Program-made: the position numbers and the translations under genes
Part shown: in pieces, positions 24,260 through 32,838 of the stretch
Numbering within the stretch: position 1 is the first letter of the stretch
How the letters are laid out: each line of letters begins with the position of its first letter
Source of the DNA: Pseudodesulfovibrio pelocollis
GTDB taxonomy: Bacteria; Desulfobacterota; Desulfovibrionia; Desulfovibrionales; Desulfovibrionaceae
DNA length: 64,000 bases
Direction of reading: 5' to 3'
Assembly (NCBI RefSeq): GCF_030282845.1
Contig: NZ_JASTWE010000005.1
Location: forward strand, 1-64,000
The notes under the pieces: generated by a model
Database searches by the model: none
The model's input: the letters and a program-made list of their open reading frames with translations, nothing else
Told to the model about the DNA's origin: nothing

Positions 24260-25969
24260 TTAAAGCTCGATCCCGTACTTCTTGATGGCGGCCATACCGC
24301 CCTGGATGTTGACGACGTTTTCCATCCCCTGCTCATCGAGGATGACCTGCGCCTCGTAGGAACGCGCGCCGGTGTTGCACACCAGGACCACTGTCTTGTC
24401 GCGCGGCACCTCATTGAGACGCTGGCGCAGCTCGCCCTGGGGGATGTTGTGCCACTGCCCTGGATTGCGCTGCACAAAGCTCTCGGCGTCGGACGCTTCG
24501 CGGCAGTCGATGAAATGGCAGGTTCCGTCGCCATTTTGGTTCCACAGCTCGGCAAATCCGTCAGGCCCGACCCCGCGATTGATGCCGCCAAGGACGTTGT
24601 CCGCCACATTGGCCAGGGAGTTGAGCACGTCCATGGCCGAGGCAAACGGCGGCGCGTAGGCCATCTCAAGGTTGGAGATATCCTCCACCACCGGGCCATG
24701 GGGCAGGATGGCGGCCACGGCGTTGATGCGGCCGACCATGGCGTCGCCCGAGCTGCCGAAGCCCTGCACGCCGAGCACGCGGCGGGTTGCCTTGTCCACC
24801 ACCATCTCAAGGGTCATCAACTCCTTGGTGGGATAGAAATGCGCCCTGTCCAGCTGGACCAGGAGCACGCTTATGGCGTCGAACCCGGCGGCCAGGGCCG
24901 CTTCGAGGCTCAGACCGGTCCCGGCCAGGGAGGTCTCGAAGAGCTTGACCACAAAGGAGCCGACCACGCCCGGGAACCGGGCCTCGCCGCCAGCCAGATT
25001 GCTGCCGATGACCCGGCCCTGGCGGTTGGCCATTGAGCCCAGCGGCAGAAAAGCGGGCTGGCCGGTGATCAGGTGCTTGACGATGGCGCAGTCGCCGCCC
25101 GAGTAGATGTCCGGGTCGCTGGTGCGCAGGAACTCGTCCACCAAGACCCCACCGCGGTCATGCACGGCAAGCCCGGCGTCGCGCGCCAGGTCCGAGACCG
25201 GCACCACGCCCGCGGCGATGATCACCGCATCCGCCTCCAGGGTCCGCTTGTTTGTGACCACGCGAGTGACGCGGCCGTCCTCGCCCTCGATAGACTTGAC
25301 CGACTCGCCGAAGAAAAACTCGACCCCGTTCTCTTCCATGTGCTTCTGGGCCATGGCGGCCAGGGCCGGGCTGACCAGCCTGGGCATGAGCTGGTCCGTG
25401 ATCTCCACCACGCTGGTCTCGATGCCCCACATGTCGGCAAAGGCCTCGGCCATCTCAAGGCCGATGAAGCCCGCGCCGATGATGACCGCCTTGCTCACCT
25501 CGCCCTTGGAGATGCCGTCGCGGATGCGCGTGGCATCGTCCGGGTTGCAGACGTAGCTGACCCCGGCCAGGTCCTCGCCCGGCAGGCCCAGCCTGCGCGG
25601 GGTGGCGCCCGTGGCGATGACGAGCTTGTCATAGTCGAGCACCGCAGTTTCGCCGGTGGTCACGCTCTCCACGTGCACCTGCTTGTTCTCCCGATCGATG
25701 CGCGTGGCCCGGGTCAGGGTGCGTACATCCACGCCCTTGACATCCTTGAAGAACGTCACATCGCGCACCATGTGAAAACTGGTGGTGGACAGCTCCCTGG
25801 CCTCGGACACGTCGCCCGAGACGAAATAGGGAATGCCGCACCCGCCGTAGGAGATGAGACCGCTTTGGTCGATCATGGTCACGGTGGAGCCGGGTTCGAG
25901 CCGCTTGAAGCGGCAGGCGGCCTTGGGCCCCAGGGCAACGCCGCCGATCACTACGATGTGCTGAGCCAT
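24260..25969 (-). CDS. CoA-disulfide reductase-like flavoprotein fused to rhodanese
   Basis: A 569-residue fusion. The first 450 residues are a pyridine nucleotide-disulfide oxidoreductase of the CoA-disulfide reductase/Npsr group: FAD motif GGVALGPKAA, the redox Cys in SYGGCGIPY (C44), ATGATPR, NAD motif GAGFIGLEMAE, and GGDCA. The last 110 residues are a rhodanese domain with active loop CNTGARS. Fusions of this type (CoADR-Rhd) reduce CoA persulfide, polysulfide or CoA disulfide, fitting a sulfur-metabolising anaerobe. The ATG at 25969 is preferred over a TTG at 25975 because AAGGA lies six bases before it. Confidence 0.87.
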   Translation of the reverse strand: MAQHIVVIGGVALGPKAACRFKRLEPGSTVTMIDQSGLISYGGCGIPYFVSGDVSEARELSTTSFHMVRDVTFFKDVKGVDVRTLTRATRIDRENKQVHVESVTTGETAVLDYDKLVIATGATPRRLGLPGEDLAGVSYVCNPDDATRIRDGISKGEVSKAVIIGAGFIGLEMAEAFADMWGIETSVVEITDQLMPRLVSPALAAMAQKHMEENGVEFFFGESVKSIEGEDGRVTRVVTNKRTLEADAVIIAAGVVPVSDLARDAGLAVHDRGGVLVDEFLRTSDPDIYSGGDCAIVKHLITGQPAFLPLGSMANRQGRVIGSNLAGGEARFPGVVGSFVVKLFETSLAGTGLSLEAALAAGFDAISVLLVQLDRAHFYPTKELMTLEMVVDKATRRVLGVQGFGSSGDAMVGRINAVAAILPHGPVVEDISNLEMAYAPPFASAMDVLNSLANVADNVLGGINRGVGPDGFAELWNQNGDGTCHFIDCREASDAESFVQRNPGQWHNIPQGELRQRLNEVPRDKTVVLVCNTGARSYEAQVILDEQGMENVVNIQGGMAAIKKYGIEL

Positions 25970-26021
25970 GTTCAATCCTTGTATGCTTCTCGACCCACCC
26001 GTCCCTCGGCGGCCGGACCGG

Positions 26022-27200
26022 TTACTTCAAAATGGCGTCGATGCTCCTGCCCAGCCGCCGGATGCCCTCCTCGATGCGGAAGGGGTCGGAGTTGGAAAAG
26101 TTGAGGCGCAGGGTGTTCTCGCCCGTACCGTCAACATAGAACGGCCTGCCCGGCACAAAGGCCACCTTGTCCTTGATGGCCGCGTCGAACAGGTCCATGG
26201 ACGAAGTCCCCTCGGGCATGGTCGCCCACAGAAACATGCCGCCCTCGGGCTCGATGATGGACACCTCGGGCGGAAAATACCGCCGGATCATCTCGACCAT
26301 GACCTCGCGCTGGGCGCCGTAGCGCTCGCGGATGAGGGCCACGTGGCTCTCGATGTCGTTGGTTTCGAGATAGCGGCGCATGATGGCCTGGGTCACGGTG
26401 CTGGTGTGCAGGTCGGCCGCCTGCTTGGCGATGACCAGCTTGTCGCGAAAGGCCGGATCAGCCACAAGCCAGCCCAGCCGAAAGCCCGGGGCCGCGATCT
26501 TGGAGAACGAGCCGCACAGGATGCCCGGCTTGCGGCACAGGGAATGGATGCTCGGCAGATCCTCGCCCATGAAGCGCAGCTCGACATAGGGGTCGTCCTC
26601 CACGAAGAGGACGTCGTATTCGTCCAGCAGGGCGGCCACGGCCTTGCGCTTTTCAAGGGAGCAGGTCACGCCCGACGGGTTCTGAAAATTGGGCACGGAA
26701 TAGAAGCACTTGGCCCCGGCCTGGAACGCGGCCTCAAGCTCGGCCAGATCCGGCCCGTCCGGCTCCAGGGACACGGTGACGAACTCCGGCTCGAACAGGG
26801 AAAACGCCTGGATGGCCCCGAGGTAGCCGGGCCGCTCGATGGCCACCTTGTCGCCCTGGTCGATGAAGACCTTGCCCACCATGTCCAGAATCTGCTGCGA
26901 GCCGGTGGTGATGAGGATGGAGTCCGGGTCCACGTCGAGCCCCCGGTTCTCCCTGTAGCGGCGCGCGATGATGGCCCGCAGCCCGGCGTCGCCCTCGGTG
27001 GTGGAGTATTGCAGGGCCGACGCGCCGATGGTCGCGAAGACCTCGTGGGCCGCCTTGTCCATGGCCGCCACGGGAAACAGCTCCGGATTGGGCAGCCCGC
27101 CCGCAAAGGAGATGATTTCGGGATCAGCCGTGACTTTGAGAATCTCGCGGATGAACGAACGGTGAACGGTGCCCATGCGCCGGGCGAACTTTTCGGCCAT
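26022..27200 (-). CDS. PLP-dependent aminotransferase, class I fold (2-aminoadipate/aromatic type)
   Basis: A 392-residue aminotransferase. Cofactor motifs: PNFQNPSG (residues 170-177), EDDPY (201-205), and the Schiff-base K234 in SFSKIAAPGFRLGW. The start MAEKFARRMG and SFAGGLPNPELFP match the LysN/Aro8-like group (2-aminoadipate or aromatic or branched-chain substrates); exact specificity cannot be read. Length is normal. GGAGGAAACAG precedes the ATG. The oxidoreductase gene follows 52 bases downstream on the same strand. Confidence 0.9.
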   Translation of the reverse strand: MAEKFARRMGTVHRSFIREILKVTADPEIISFAGGLPNPELFPVAAMDKAAHEVFATIGASALQYSTTEGDAGLRAIIARRYRENRGLDVDPDSILITTGSQQILDMVGKVFIDQGDKVAIERPGYLGAIQAFSLFEPEFVTVSLEPDGPDLAELEAAFQAGAKCFYSVPNFQNPSGVTCSLEKRKAVAALLDEYDVLFVEDDPYVELRFMGEDLPSIHSLCRKPGILCGSFSKIAAPGFRLGWLVADPAFRDKLVIAKQAADLHTSTVTQAIMRRYLETNDIESHVALIRERYGAQREVMVEMIRRYFPPEVSIIEPEGGMFLWATMPEGTSSMDLFDAAIKDKVAFVPGRPFYVDGTGENTLRLNFSNSDPFRIEEGIRRLGRSIDAILK

Positions 27201-27394
27201 TGTCTGTTTCCTCCAAATGAGGAGGGATACTCCGAAACGCCACCCCTGGCAAGCACCCGGAACAGGCGCGCACGATCAGCGGCGCAGGCCGCAACCCACG
27301 GATTCGATGGACGAAATGCAGCGGAATTCGGGACAAACCAGGCACGAGCACCACCGAAGCCGGAGGCAGCGGGGACCCGCCGGAGAAGGAAATG

Positions 27395-27416
27395 AAAAAG
27401 GGGCACTGGGCCCCTT
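27395..27416 (-). terminator. Terminator of the small acidic gene
   Basis: On the minus strand AAGGGGC-CCAGT-GCCCCTT is followed by TTT. It starts six bases after the stop of the 56-residue gene. Confidence 0.8.
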
Positions 27417-27421
27417 GCATG

Positions 27422-27592
27422 CTATTCCTTGTCAGGAGACCAGCTAGGGTCACGATACTTGTCGGGATTGTAGAGCCGCCAATCGGAGCCGTCGTCATAC
27501 TTCTCGTCCGCGCCGGGGAACGGCGTGTAGATCTTCTCTTCCTGATGGTCCTGGTCCTGACAGTCGATCTGTCCAACGTACGCCTTTTCCAT
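27422..27592 (-). CDS. Small acidic conserved protein, unknown function
   Basis: A 56-residue protein (MEKAYVGQIDCQDQD start) rich in D, E, Y and P with one cysteine. No membrane segment or known domain. The C-terminus (DWRLYNPDKYRDPSWSPDKE) has an unusual aromatic and proline pattern. An AGAGG lies ten bases before the ATG. It has terminators on both sides, so it appears to be a single-gene unit, which together with the clean frame supports it being real. Confidence 0.55.
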   Translation of the reverse strand: MEKAYVGQIDCQDQDHQEEKIYTPFPGADEKYDDGSDWRLYNPDKYRDPSWSPDKE

Positions 27593-27638
27593 GACTGAAA
27601 AACCTCTGCGATCTCGGAATTGTGCCCGTATACCGGGC

Positions 27639-27673
27639 AAAAAGGGCCGGGCGACAGCGCCGCCCAGCCCCTT
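27639..27673 (-). terminator. Terminator of the frd-fum gene cluster
   Basis: On the minus strand GGGCTGGGCG pairs with CGCCCGGCCC (one mismatch) and is followed by TTTTT. It lies 10 bases after the fumarase beta stop. Confidence 0.8.
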
Positions 27674-27683
27674 GGTGAATCAA

Positions 27684-28235
27684 TTACCCGGCTGTGTCAA
27701 GCCTCGGTTTGACGTATAATTCGCCCCCATGGCAGTCGTTGATCACAAGCAGCGGGAAGTCCTTGACCTTCATGGCCCGGATCGCTTCCGGGCCCAGTTC
27801 CTCGAAGGCGATGACCGTGGACTCGACGATGGAATTGGAGAGCAGCGCGCCCGCGCCGCCCGTGGCTCCGAAGTAGACGCCCGTGTGCTCGCGCATGGCC
27901 GCCTTGACCTCGTCGCTGCGCTTGCCCTTGCCGATGGTCGCCTTCAGGCCCAGGCTGTGCAGCCTGGGCGCGTAGGTGTCCATGCGGTAGCTGGTGGTCG
28001 GTCCGGCCGCGCCGATGGGCCGCCCCGGAGGGGCCGGGCTGGGGCCGACGTAGTAGATGGCCGCGCCCTTGAGGTCAAAGGGCAGCTCCTTGCCCGCGTC
28101 CAGCAGCTCCATGAGCTTCTTGTGGGCCGCGTCGCGCGCGGAATAGATGGTCCCGTTCAGAAAGACCACGTCCCCTGCCTTGAGCTTCTCGACATCCGCA
28201 TCGGTCAGCGGCGTGTTCAGGGTATATTCGGCCAT
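27684..28235 (-). CDS. fumB: Class I fumarate hydratase, beta subunit (C-terminal type)
   Basis: A 183-residue Fe-S hydro-lyase beta subunit (tartrate dehydratase beta/fumarase C-terminal domain). Motifs: GDVVFLNGTIYSARDAAHKK, YVGPSPAPPGRPIGAAGPTTSYRMD, GKG, and the closing INDCHGGELYV. With the alpha subunit it interconverts fumarate and malate using a [4Fe-4S] cluster. Its ATG overlaps the alpha stop codon by one base (start at 28235). In bacteria with frdCAB it links malate to fumarate reduction. The gene symbol is descriptive; E. coli fumB is a different, fused protein. Confidence 0.9.
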   Translation of the reverse strand: MAEYTLNTPLTDADVEKLKAGDVVFLNGTIYSARDAAHKKLMELLDAGKELPFDLKGAAIYYVGPSPAPPGRPIGAAGPTTSYRMDTYAPRLHSLGLKATIGKGKRSDEVKAAMREHTGVYFGATGGAGALLSNSIVESTVIAFEELGPEAIRAMKVKDFPLLVINDCHGGELYVKPRLDTAG

Positions 28236-29074
28236 CAGAGCACCACCTCCTCGTGACGCTGGGAATGACACTGGACATTGACGGCCAGCGGCAGGCTCGC
28301 CAGATGACAGGGTTCCATCGTGATCTTGACGCCCAGCACCGTGGTCTTGCCGCCAAGGCCCATGGGGCCGATGCCCAGGTCGTTGAGGGCGTCCTCAAGC
28401 TCCTTCTCCCTGGCCGCAATGTCCGGGTCGGGGTGGGTGTCGTCAAGGCGGCGCATGAGCGACTGCTTGGCGATCTTGGCCGAATGGTCAAAGGTGCCGC
28501 CGATGCCGATGCCGATGACCGTGGGCGGGCAGGGATTGGGCCCGGCCTCGGCCACGCGCTCGACCACGAACTTCTTGATGCCCTCCCAGCCCTGGGCCGG
28601 GGAAAGCATGGTCACGCGGCTCATGTTCTCGCTGCCGCCGCCCTTGGCCATGTAGACCAGCTTCAACTTGTCGCCCGGGACCATGTCGAAGTGAATGATG
28701 GCCGGGGTACCGTCGCCGGTGTTGGCCCGGGTCAGCGGATGACAGGAGGACTTGCGCAAGAAGCCATCGGCGTAGCCCTTGCGCACGCCCTCGTTGATGG
28801 CCTCGCGCAGGTTGCCGCCCACCACACGCACATCGTCGCCCACCTCGACAAAGAACACCGCCAGCCCGCAGTCCTGACACAGCGGCAGCTTGGTGTCCCT
28901 GGCCAGATCGGCGTTCTCCAGCAACTGGCGCAGCACCTCCCTGGCCGAGGCGCTCGTCTCCTCGGCCATGGCCTGCTCGAACTTGGCGCGAACGTCGTCG
29001 GGCAGTTCGGTGTTGGCCTTGATGCACATGGCCGCCACCGCGTCGATGACGTCCTGGACCGGAATCTCTCTCAT
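28235..29074 (-). CDS. fumA: Class I fumarate hydratase, alpha subunit (N-terminal type)
   Basis: A 279-residue Fe-S hydro-lyase alpha subunit. Cluster ligands fit Cys in PLCQDCG, a Cys in NPCPPTVIGIGIGGTFD and the Cys in TMEPCHLASLPLAVNVQCHSQRH. AAGGGAGGCTTACA precedes the ATG at 29074; a longer frame upstream runs into the palindromic repeat and is rejected. It is separated from frdB by about 300 bases of repeats, but remains on the same strand and is usually cotranscribed with frd in Desulfovibrio relatives. Confidence 0.9.
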   Translation of the reverse strand: MREIPVQDVIDAVAAMCIKANTELPDDVRAKFEQAMAEETSASAREVLRQLLENADLARDTKLPLCQDCGLAVFFVEVGDDVRVVGGNLREAINEGVRKGYADGFLRKSSCHPLTRANTGDGTPAIIHFDMVPGDKLKLVYMAKGGGSENMSRVTMLSPAQGWEGIKKFVVERVAEAGPNPCPPTVIGIGIGGTFDHSAKIAKQSLMRRLDDTHPDPDIAAREKELEDALNDLGIGPMGLGGKTTVLGVKITMEPCHLASLPLAVNVQCHSQRHEEVVL

Positions 29075-29105
29075 TGTAAGCCTCCCTTTGGCGAGATGTG
29101 CCGGA

Positions 29106-29174
29106 GGGGATGCCTCCGGCGGCTCAAGAAACCTTTTGAAAAAGGTTTCTTGAGAATCTTCCAAAACTTTTTGG
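29106..29174 (-). repeat. Palindromic repeat copy A (REP-like)
   Basis: Read on the minus strand: a short hairpin CCAAAAAGTTTTGG, the link GAAG, then a long perfect stem CAAGAAACCTTTT/AAAAGGTTTCTTG (29125-29137 with 29140-29152), then CCGCCGGAGGCATCCCC. The same order occurs in copy B at 29302-29377, in the opposite orientation. The stems differ in sequence but keep pairing. Confidence 0.75.
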
Positions 29175-29301
29175 CGAAAACGGCGAGGACGCCGTTTTGG
29201 GGTTGTTTCTGTCATGCGGAGGGCGACGACAATTCATCACGCGCCCCTCCACGCCGCCGTCCGGCTCGCCCGCCTCCCCTGCCCTTCCTGGCGGCGTGGC
29301 A

Positions 29302-29377
29302 CCAGAAAGTTCTGGAAGGGGGTCCAGGGGGAAACCTCTTTCAAGAGGTTTCCCCCTGGCCGCCGGAGGCATTCCCC
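29302..29377 (+). repeat. Palindromic repeat copy B (REP-like)
   Basis: Short hairpin CCAGAAAGTTCTGG (29302-29315), link GAAGGGGGT, then a 17-bp perfect stem CCAGGGGGAAACCTCTT/AAGAGGTTTCCCCCTGG (29324-29340 with 29343-29359), then CCGCCGGAGGCATTCCCC. Mirrors copy A. It lies four bases from the frdB stop, so transcripts leaving frdB enter it at once; it may attenuate or stabilise the mRNA. The gap 29075-29380 holds nothing else that I can see. Confidence 0.75.
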
Positions 29378-29380
29378 ACT

Positions 29381-30118
29381 TTACTTCCTGAAGATGCGTT
29401 TGAGGGACGTGATGCCCATCTTGCGGCGCAGGAAGCCGAGCTGGTTTTGCAGCGGCAGGTGCTTGGGGCACACGTCTTCGCAGGCCAGGAGGCCCATGCA
29501 GCCGAAGATGCCCATGTCGTTGCCGATGATCTCGTAGTAGTCGGAGTCGGTCCGCTGGTCGCGCGGGTCGATGAGGAACCGGGCCACGCGGTTGAGGGCG
29601 GCCGCGCCGAGGAAGTCCTCGCGCAGCCGGGCCGTGCCGCAGGCGGAGATGCAGCAGCCGCACTCCACGCACCGCTCAAGCTCGTAGATGCCCACCGCGA
29701 CCTTGTTGTCCATCCGCTCCTCAAGGGCGTCCGCGTCGAACTCCTTGTCGGTGTGAATCCACGATTCGGTCTTGGTGTACATCTCGCGGAACCAACTGCC
29801 CGTATCCACGGACAAATCGCCCACCAGCTTGAAGACCGGCAGGGGCAGCAGCGTGATCTCGCCGGGCAGGTCCTTGGTCTTGGTATGGCAGGCCAGCCCG
29901 GGGCGGCCGTTGATGACCATGCCGCAGGAGCCGCAGATGCCAGCGCGGCAACAGAAATCGAACTGTAGCGACGGGTCCTGTTCCTCGCGGATGCGATTGA
30001 GCGCGATGAACAGGGTCATGGCGTCGGTCTCTTCGAGAACGAACTCCTCCATGTGCGGCGAGGACAGCGTATCCTCGGGATTGTAGCGGAATATATTGAA
30101 TTTGAGCAGTCTGGACAT
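29381..30118 (-). CDS. frdB: Fumarate reductase/succinate dehydrogenase iron-sulfur subunit
   Basis: A 245-residue Fe-S subunit. The [2Fe-2S] site is CCRAGICGSC with a distal Cys in GLACHT; the [4Fe-4S] and [3Fe-4S] ligands are in CVECGCCISAC, GCMGLLACEDVCPKHLP. It passes electrons between FrdA and the haem subunit FrdC. The gene starts three bases after the frdA stop. Length is normal for epsilon-type (Wolinella-like) FrdB. Confidence 0.93.
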   Translation of the reverse strand: MSRLLKFNIFRYNPEDTLSSPHMEEFVLEETDAMTLFIALNRIREEQDPSLQFDFCCRAGICGSCGMVINGRPGLACHTKTKDLPGEITLLPLPVFKLVGDLSVDTGSWFREMYTKTESWIHTDKEFDADALEERMDNKVAVGIYELERCVECGCCISACGTARLREDFLGAAALNRVARFLIDPRDQRTDSDYYEIIGNDMGIFGCMGLLACEDVCPKHLPLQNQLGFLRRKMGITSLKRIFRK

Positions 30119-30121
30119 GGT

Positions 30122-31957
30122 CTATTCCTTCTTGTCGTCGGCGCTGATGATTTCGGACTTGCCGTAGCCTCGGTCGCCCGGGGGAATCTCCACCACGGCG
30201 GTGGCCGGTTCGTATTCCAGGGTGGGCAGGGTGTCGTCCGCACTCTTCCAGTAGGCCAGGGTGCGGGTCAGCCAGTCGCGGTCGTTGCGGGCCGGGAAGT
30301 CCTCGCGGTTGTGCGAGCCGCGCGATTCAGTGCGCGTGAGCGCCCCATAGGCGACCATCAGCGCCAGCTTGACCTGACCCTCCAGCTTGAGGGCGGCGGC
30401 CAACTCGGGGTTGACCCCCTTGCCGTCGGACCGAAGGCCCACGTTTCTGGCCCGGACCAGGGTATCCTGGAGCGAGGCCACGCACTTTTCAAGTCCTTCC
30501 TGGGTACGGAAGATGTTGGCCCACTTGTTCAGCGCGTCCTGCATGGCGGCGCGGACCTTGTAGACGTTCTCCGAGCCGTTGGTGCACTTGACCAGGGCGT
30601 CGATACGCGCCTGCTGATGCTTGACGGCGTCGCTGATCAGCGCGGTCTGGAAGATGGTCTCGCACCCCTCGAGGTACTCGGCGATCTTGCGGCCCACGAT
30701 GCCGCCCGCGACCACGGTCTCGGCCAGGGAGTTGCCGCCCAGCCGGTTGAAGCCGTGCATGTCCCAGCAGGCGGCCTCGCCAGCCGAGAAGAGCCCCTTG
30801 AGGCCGTACGCCGCGCCGTCCTTGTTGGTGCGCACGCCGCCCATGGAATAGTGCTGGGTGGGCCGCACCGGAATGAGCTGATGCACGGGATTCACACCGA
30901 GGAAGGACGTGCAGATCTCGTAGACCTCGCGCAGCTTGCCCGTGATGTGCTCCTCGCCCAGGTGGCGGATGTCGAGCCACAGGTGCTCGCCGTAGGGGCT
31001 CTTGACCCCGTGGCCCTCGCGCATGTGGTGGGTCATCCAGCGGGAGACCACGTCACGCGAGGCCAGCTCGGCCTTGTCCGGCTCGTAGATGTCCATGAAC
31101 CGTTTCTCGTTGACGTCGAGCAATGTGCCGCCGTCGCCCCGGCACCCCTCGGTGACCAGGATGTCGGTGGGCACGATGCCCGTGGGATGGAACTGGACCG
31201 CCTCCATGTTGCCCATGGGCACCAGGCCGGTCTCCACGCACATGGCGTGGGCGCCGCCGTCGCAGATGACGGCGTTGGTGGTGTTGGGATAGATGCGGCC
31301 GAACCCGCCCGAGGCGATCATCACCGCCTTGGCCAGATAGACGCGCAGTTCGCCGTTGCGCAGGCAGCGGGCGACCACGCCCGAGCAGGTCTCGCCGTCG
31401 TGGATCAGGGCGATGGCCTCGGTCTTGTCGTGGACCTCGACGCCCATCTGGGCGCAGCGGTTGTCCATGGTGCACATGACCGCGTGGCCGGTGCCGTCCG
31501 AGGTGTAGCAGGTGCGCCACTTGGCCGTGCCGCCGAAGGACCGGGCCATGATCAGCCCCTCCTTCTCCTCCTTCTCGATCTTCTCGAACTGCTTGCCGCC
31601 CTTGAAGTAGATGGACTTGCCGGGCACCACGCGGTTCCAGGGCACGCCCCAGTGGGCCAGACGGCGCATCTCGATGGGCGCGGCATCGGCGAAGAGGCGG
31701 GCCACCTCCTGGTCGCAGCCCCAGTCCGAGCCTTTGACCGTGTCGGCGAAATGGACGTCGGGACAGTCGCCCTCGCCCATGACGCTGTTGCCAAGGGATG
31801 CCTGCATGCCGCCCTGGGCGGCCGAGGAGTGGGAGCGCCTAGCGGGCACCAGGCTCAGACAGATGGCGGAGAAACCGGCGTCGGCGGCCTCCACGGCCGC
31901 GCGTTCGCCCGCAAGACCCGCGCCGACAACAAGCAAATCGGTGTAGATAGTCTGCAT
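30122..31957 (-). CDS. frdA: Fumarate reductase/succinate dehydrogenase flavoprotein subunit
   Basis: A 611-residue FAD subunit. FAD motif VVGAGLAGERAAVEA; the covalent FAD His is H43 in RRSHSSAAQGG, the same number as in Wolinella FrdA as I recall. The dicarboxylate-site motifs FHPTGIVPTDILVTEGCRGDGG and HYSMGGVRTN are intact. GGAGAAATCGTC precedes the ATG; a longer frame from 31981 is less likely. It catalyses fumarate reduction or succinate oxidation with FrdB on the membrane. Confidence 0.95.
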   Translation of the reverse strand: MQTIYTDLLVVGAGLAGERAAVEAADAGFSAICLSLVPARRSHSSAAQGGMQASLGNSVMGEGDCPDVHFADTVKGSDWGCDQEVARLFADAAPIEMRRLAHWGVPWNRVVPGKSIYFKGGKQFEKIEKEEKEGLIMARSFGGTAKWRTCYTSDGTGHAVMCTMDNRCAQMGVEVHDKTEAIALIHDGETCSGVVARCLRNGELRVYLAKAVMIASGGFGRIYPNTTNAVICDGGAHAMCVETGLVPMGNMEAVQFHPTGIVPTDILVTEGCRGDGGTLLDVNEKRFMDIYEPDKAELASRDVVSRWMTHHMREGHGVKSPYGEHLWLDIRHLGEEHITGKLREVYEICTSFLGVNPVHQLIPVRPTQHYSMGGVRTNKDGAAYGLKGLFSAGEAACWDMHGFNRLGGNSLAETVVAGGIVGRKIAEYLEGCETIFQTALISDAVKHQQARIDALVKCTNGSENVYKVRAAMQDALNKWANIFRTQEGLEKCVASLQDTLVRARNVGLRSDGKGVNPELAAALKLEGQVKLALMVAYGALTRTESRGSHNREDFPARNDRDWLTRTLAYWKSADDTLPTLEYEPATAVVEIPPGDRGYGKSEIISADDKKE

Positions 31958-31970
31958 GACGATTTCTCCG

Positions 31971-32621
31971 TTAGTTGACACTGAGGAACAGGAACCGGAT
32001 CAGGGTGATCAGGCCGATGCCGATGAAGACGAGGGTAAGGATGTTCTCGCCGCGCTTGAAACGGGCGCGTTCCTTGTCCTTGATGAATCCCCACTTCACG
32101 GCGATGCGATAGAGGCCGATGCCCACATGCACCTCCACCAGGGGCAGCAGGATCAGGTAGAACACGGCCCAGAAGCCGGACTGGATGCGCTCGGCCGACT
32201 TGATGGCGGTGATGGGCAGATCGGTCAGGACCACCCACATGTGGATGGAGCCCATGATCAATATGATCATGGCCGACACGGCCTGGACGACCCACAGCCA
32301 GGTGTCGCCGTGGCGCAGCATCCTGGCGTGCTGCCAGATGGTCTTCTGGCCGTCGAAGCCGAAGGGTATCTTCCGGGCCGCGAGCACGAAATGGGTCAGG
32401 AAAAGCAGAAAGACGAGGGGGCCGCCGACCTGGGCCATGCCGGTGGCCTCGAAAAATTCCGCGATGGCGTCCATGACGGCCGGGCTGATGACAACGCTGG
32501 ATACCAGAATCATGTGACACCACATGAACAGGATCAGACCGGCTCCGGACAGCATCTGGACCCAGTCCATGGCGCCGTCCCATTTACCGGTTCTGCCAGC
32601 AGGTGCGTAACTGATGGACAT
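31971..32621 (-). CDS. frdC: Fumarate reductase cytochrome b (di-haem) subunit
   Basis: A 216-residue membrane subunit with five helices, the single-polypeptide di-haem type (B-type) of Wolinella quinol:fumarate reductase. Haem-ligand candidates are H36 (MWCHM), H77 (LTHF), H127 (GSIHMW) and H165 (EVHVG); the 50- and 38-residue spacing fits the Wolinella protein. E163, two residues before the last His, corresponds to the Glu that carries protons in the E-pathway there. It oxidises menaquinol. GGAGGAAGTG precedes the ATG. The operon order is frdC-frdA-frdB-fumA-fumB. Confidence 0.9.
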   Translation of the reverse strand: MSISYAPAGRTGKWDGAMDWVQMLSGAGLILFMWCHMILVSSVVISPAVMDAIAEFFEATGMAQVGGPLVFLLFLTHFVLAARKIPFGFDGQKTIWQHARMLRHGDTWLWVVQAVSAMIILIMGSIHMWVVLTDLPITAIKSAERIQSGFWAVFYLILLPLVEVHVGIGLYRIAVKWGFIKDKERARFKRGENILTLVFIGIGLITLIRFLFLSVN

Positions 32622-32674
32622 TCACTTCCTCCGTTTTGTTGAACACACAAAGTCCCTTGACAAGCAATCCGAAT

Positions 32675-32704
32675 TTTCTATGCCGCGGCAAGGATTCTTG
32701 TCAA
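32675..32704 (-). promoter_or_regulatory. Promoter of the frdCAB-fum operon
   Basis: On the minus strand TTGACA (32704-32699) and TAGAAA (32680-32675) are 18 bases apart. Transcription would start about 45 bases before the frdC ATG. Confidence 0.5.
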
Positions 32705-32838
32705 TATTCCCACCAGAAGCGCGGGGAGGAAAGTCCAGCAATTCCGAGCCGGAATCGGCCGTAACCCCCTTTGATTGCTCGGTCAAGCACCCTGGTTTTC
32801 GCAGGCGATTTTTTTGGCCGCATTCCTCTGTGGGACAT

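Noticed and set aside
28235-29215. Longer fumA start at 29215
   Set aside because: The extra 47 residues would be encoded by palindromic repeat A; a strong ribosome site sits at 29074.
30053-31978. 641-codon plus frame opposite frdA
   Set aside because: Shadow frame with repetitive G, H, V, A composition; frdA is unambiguous.
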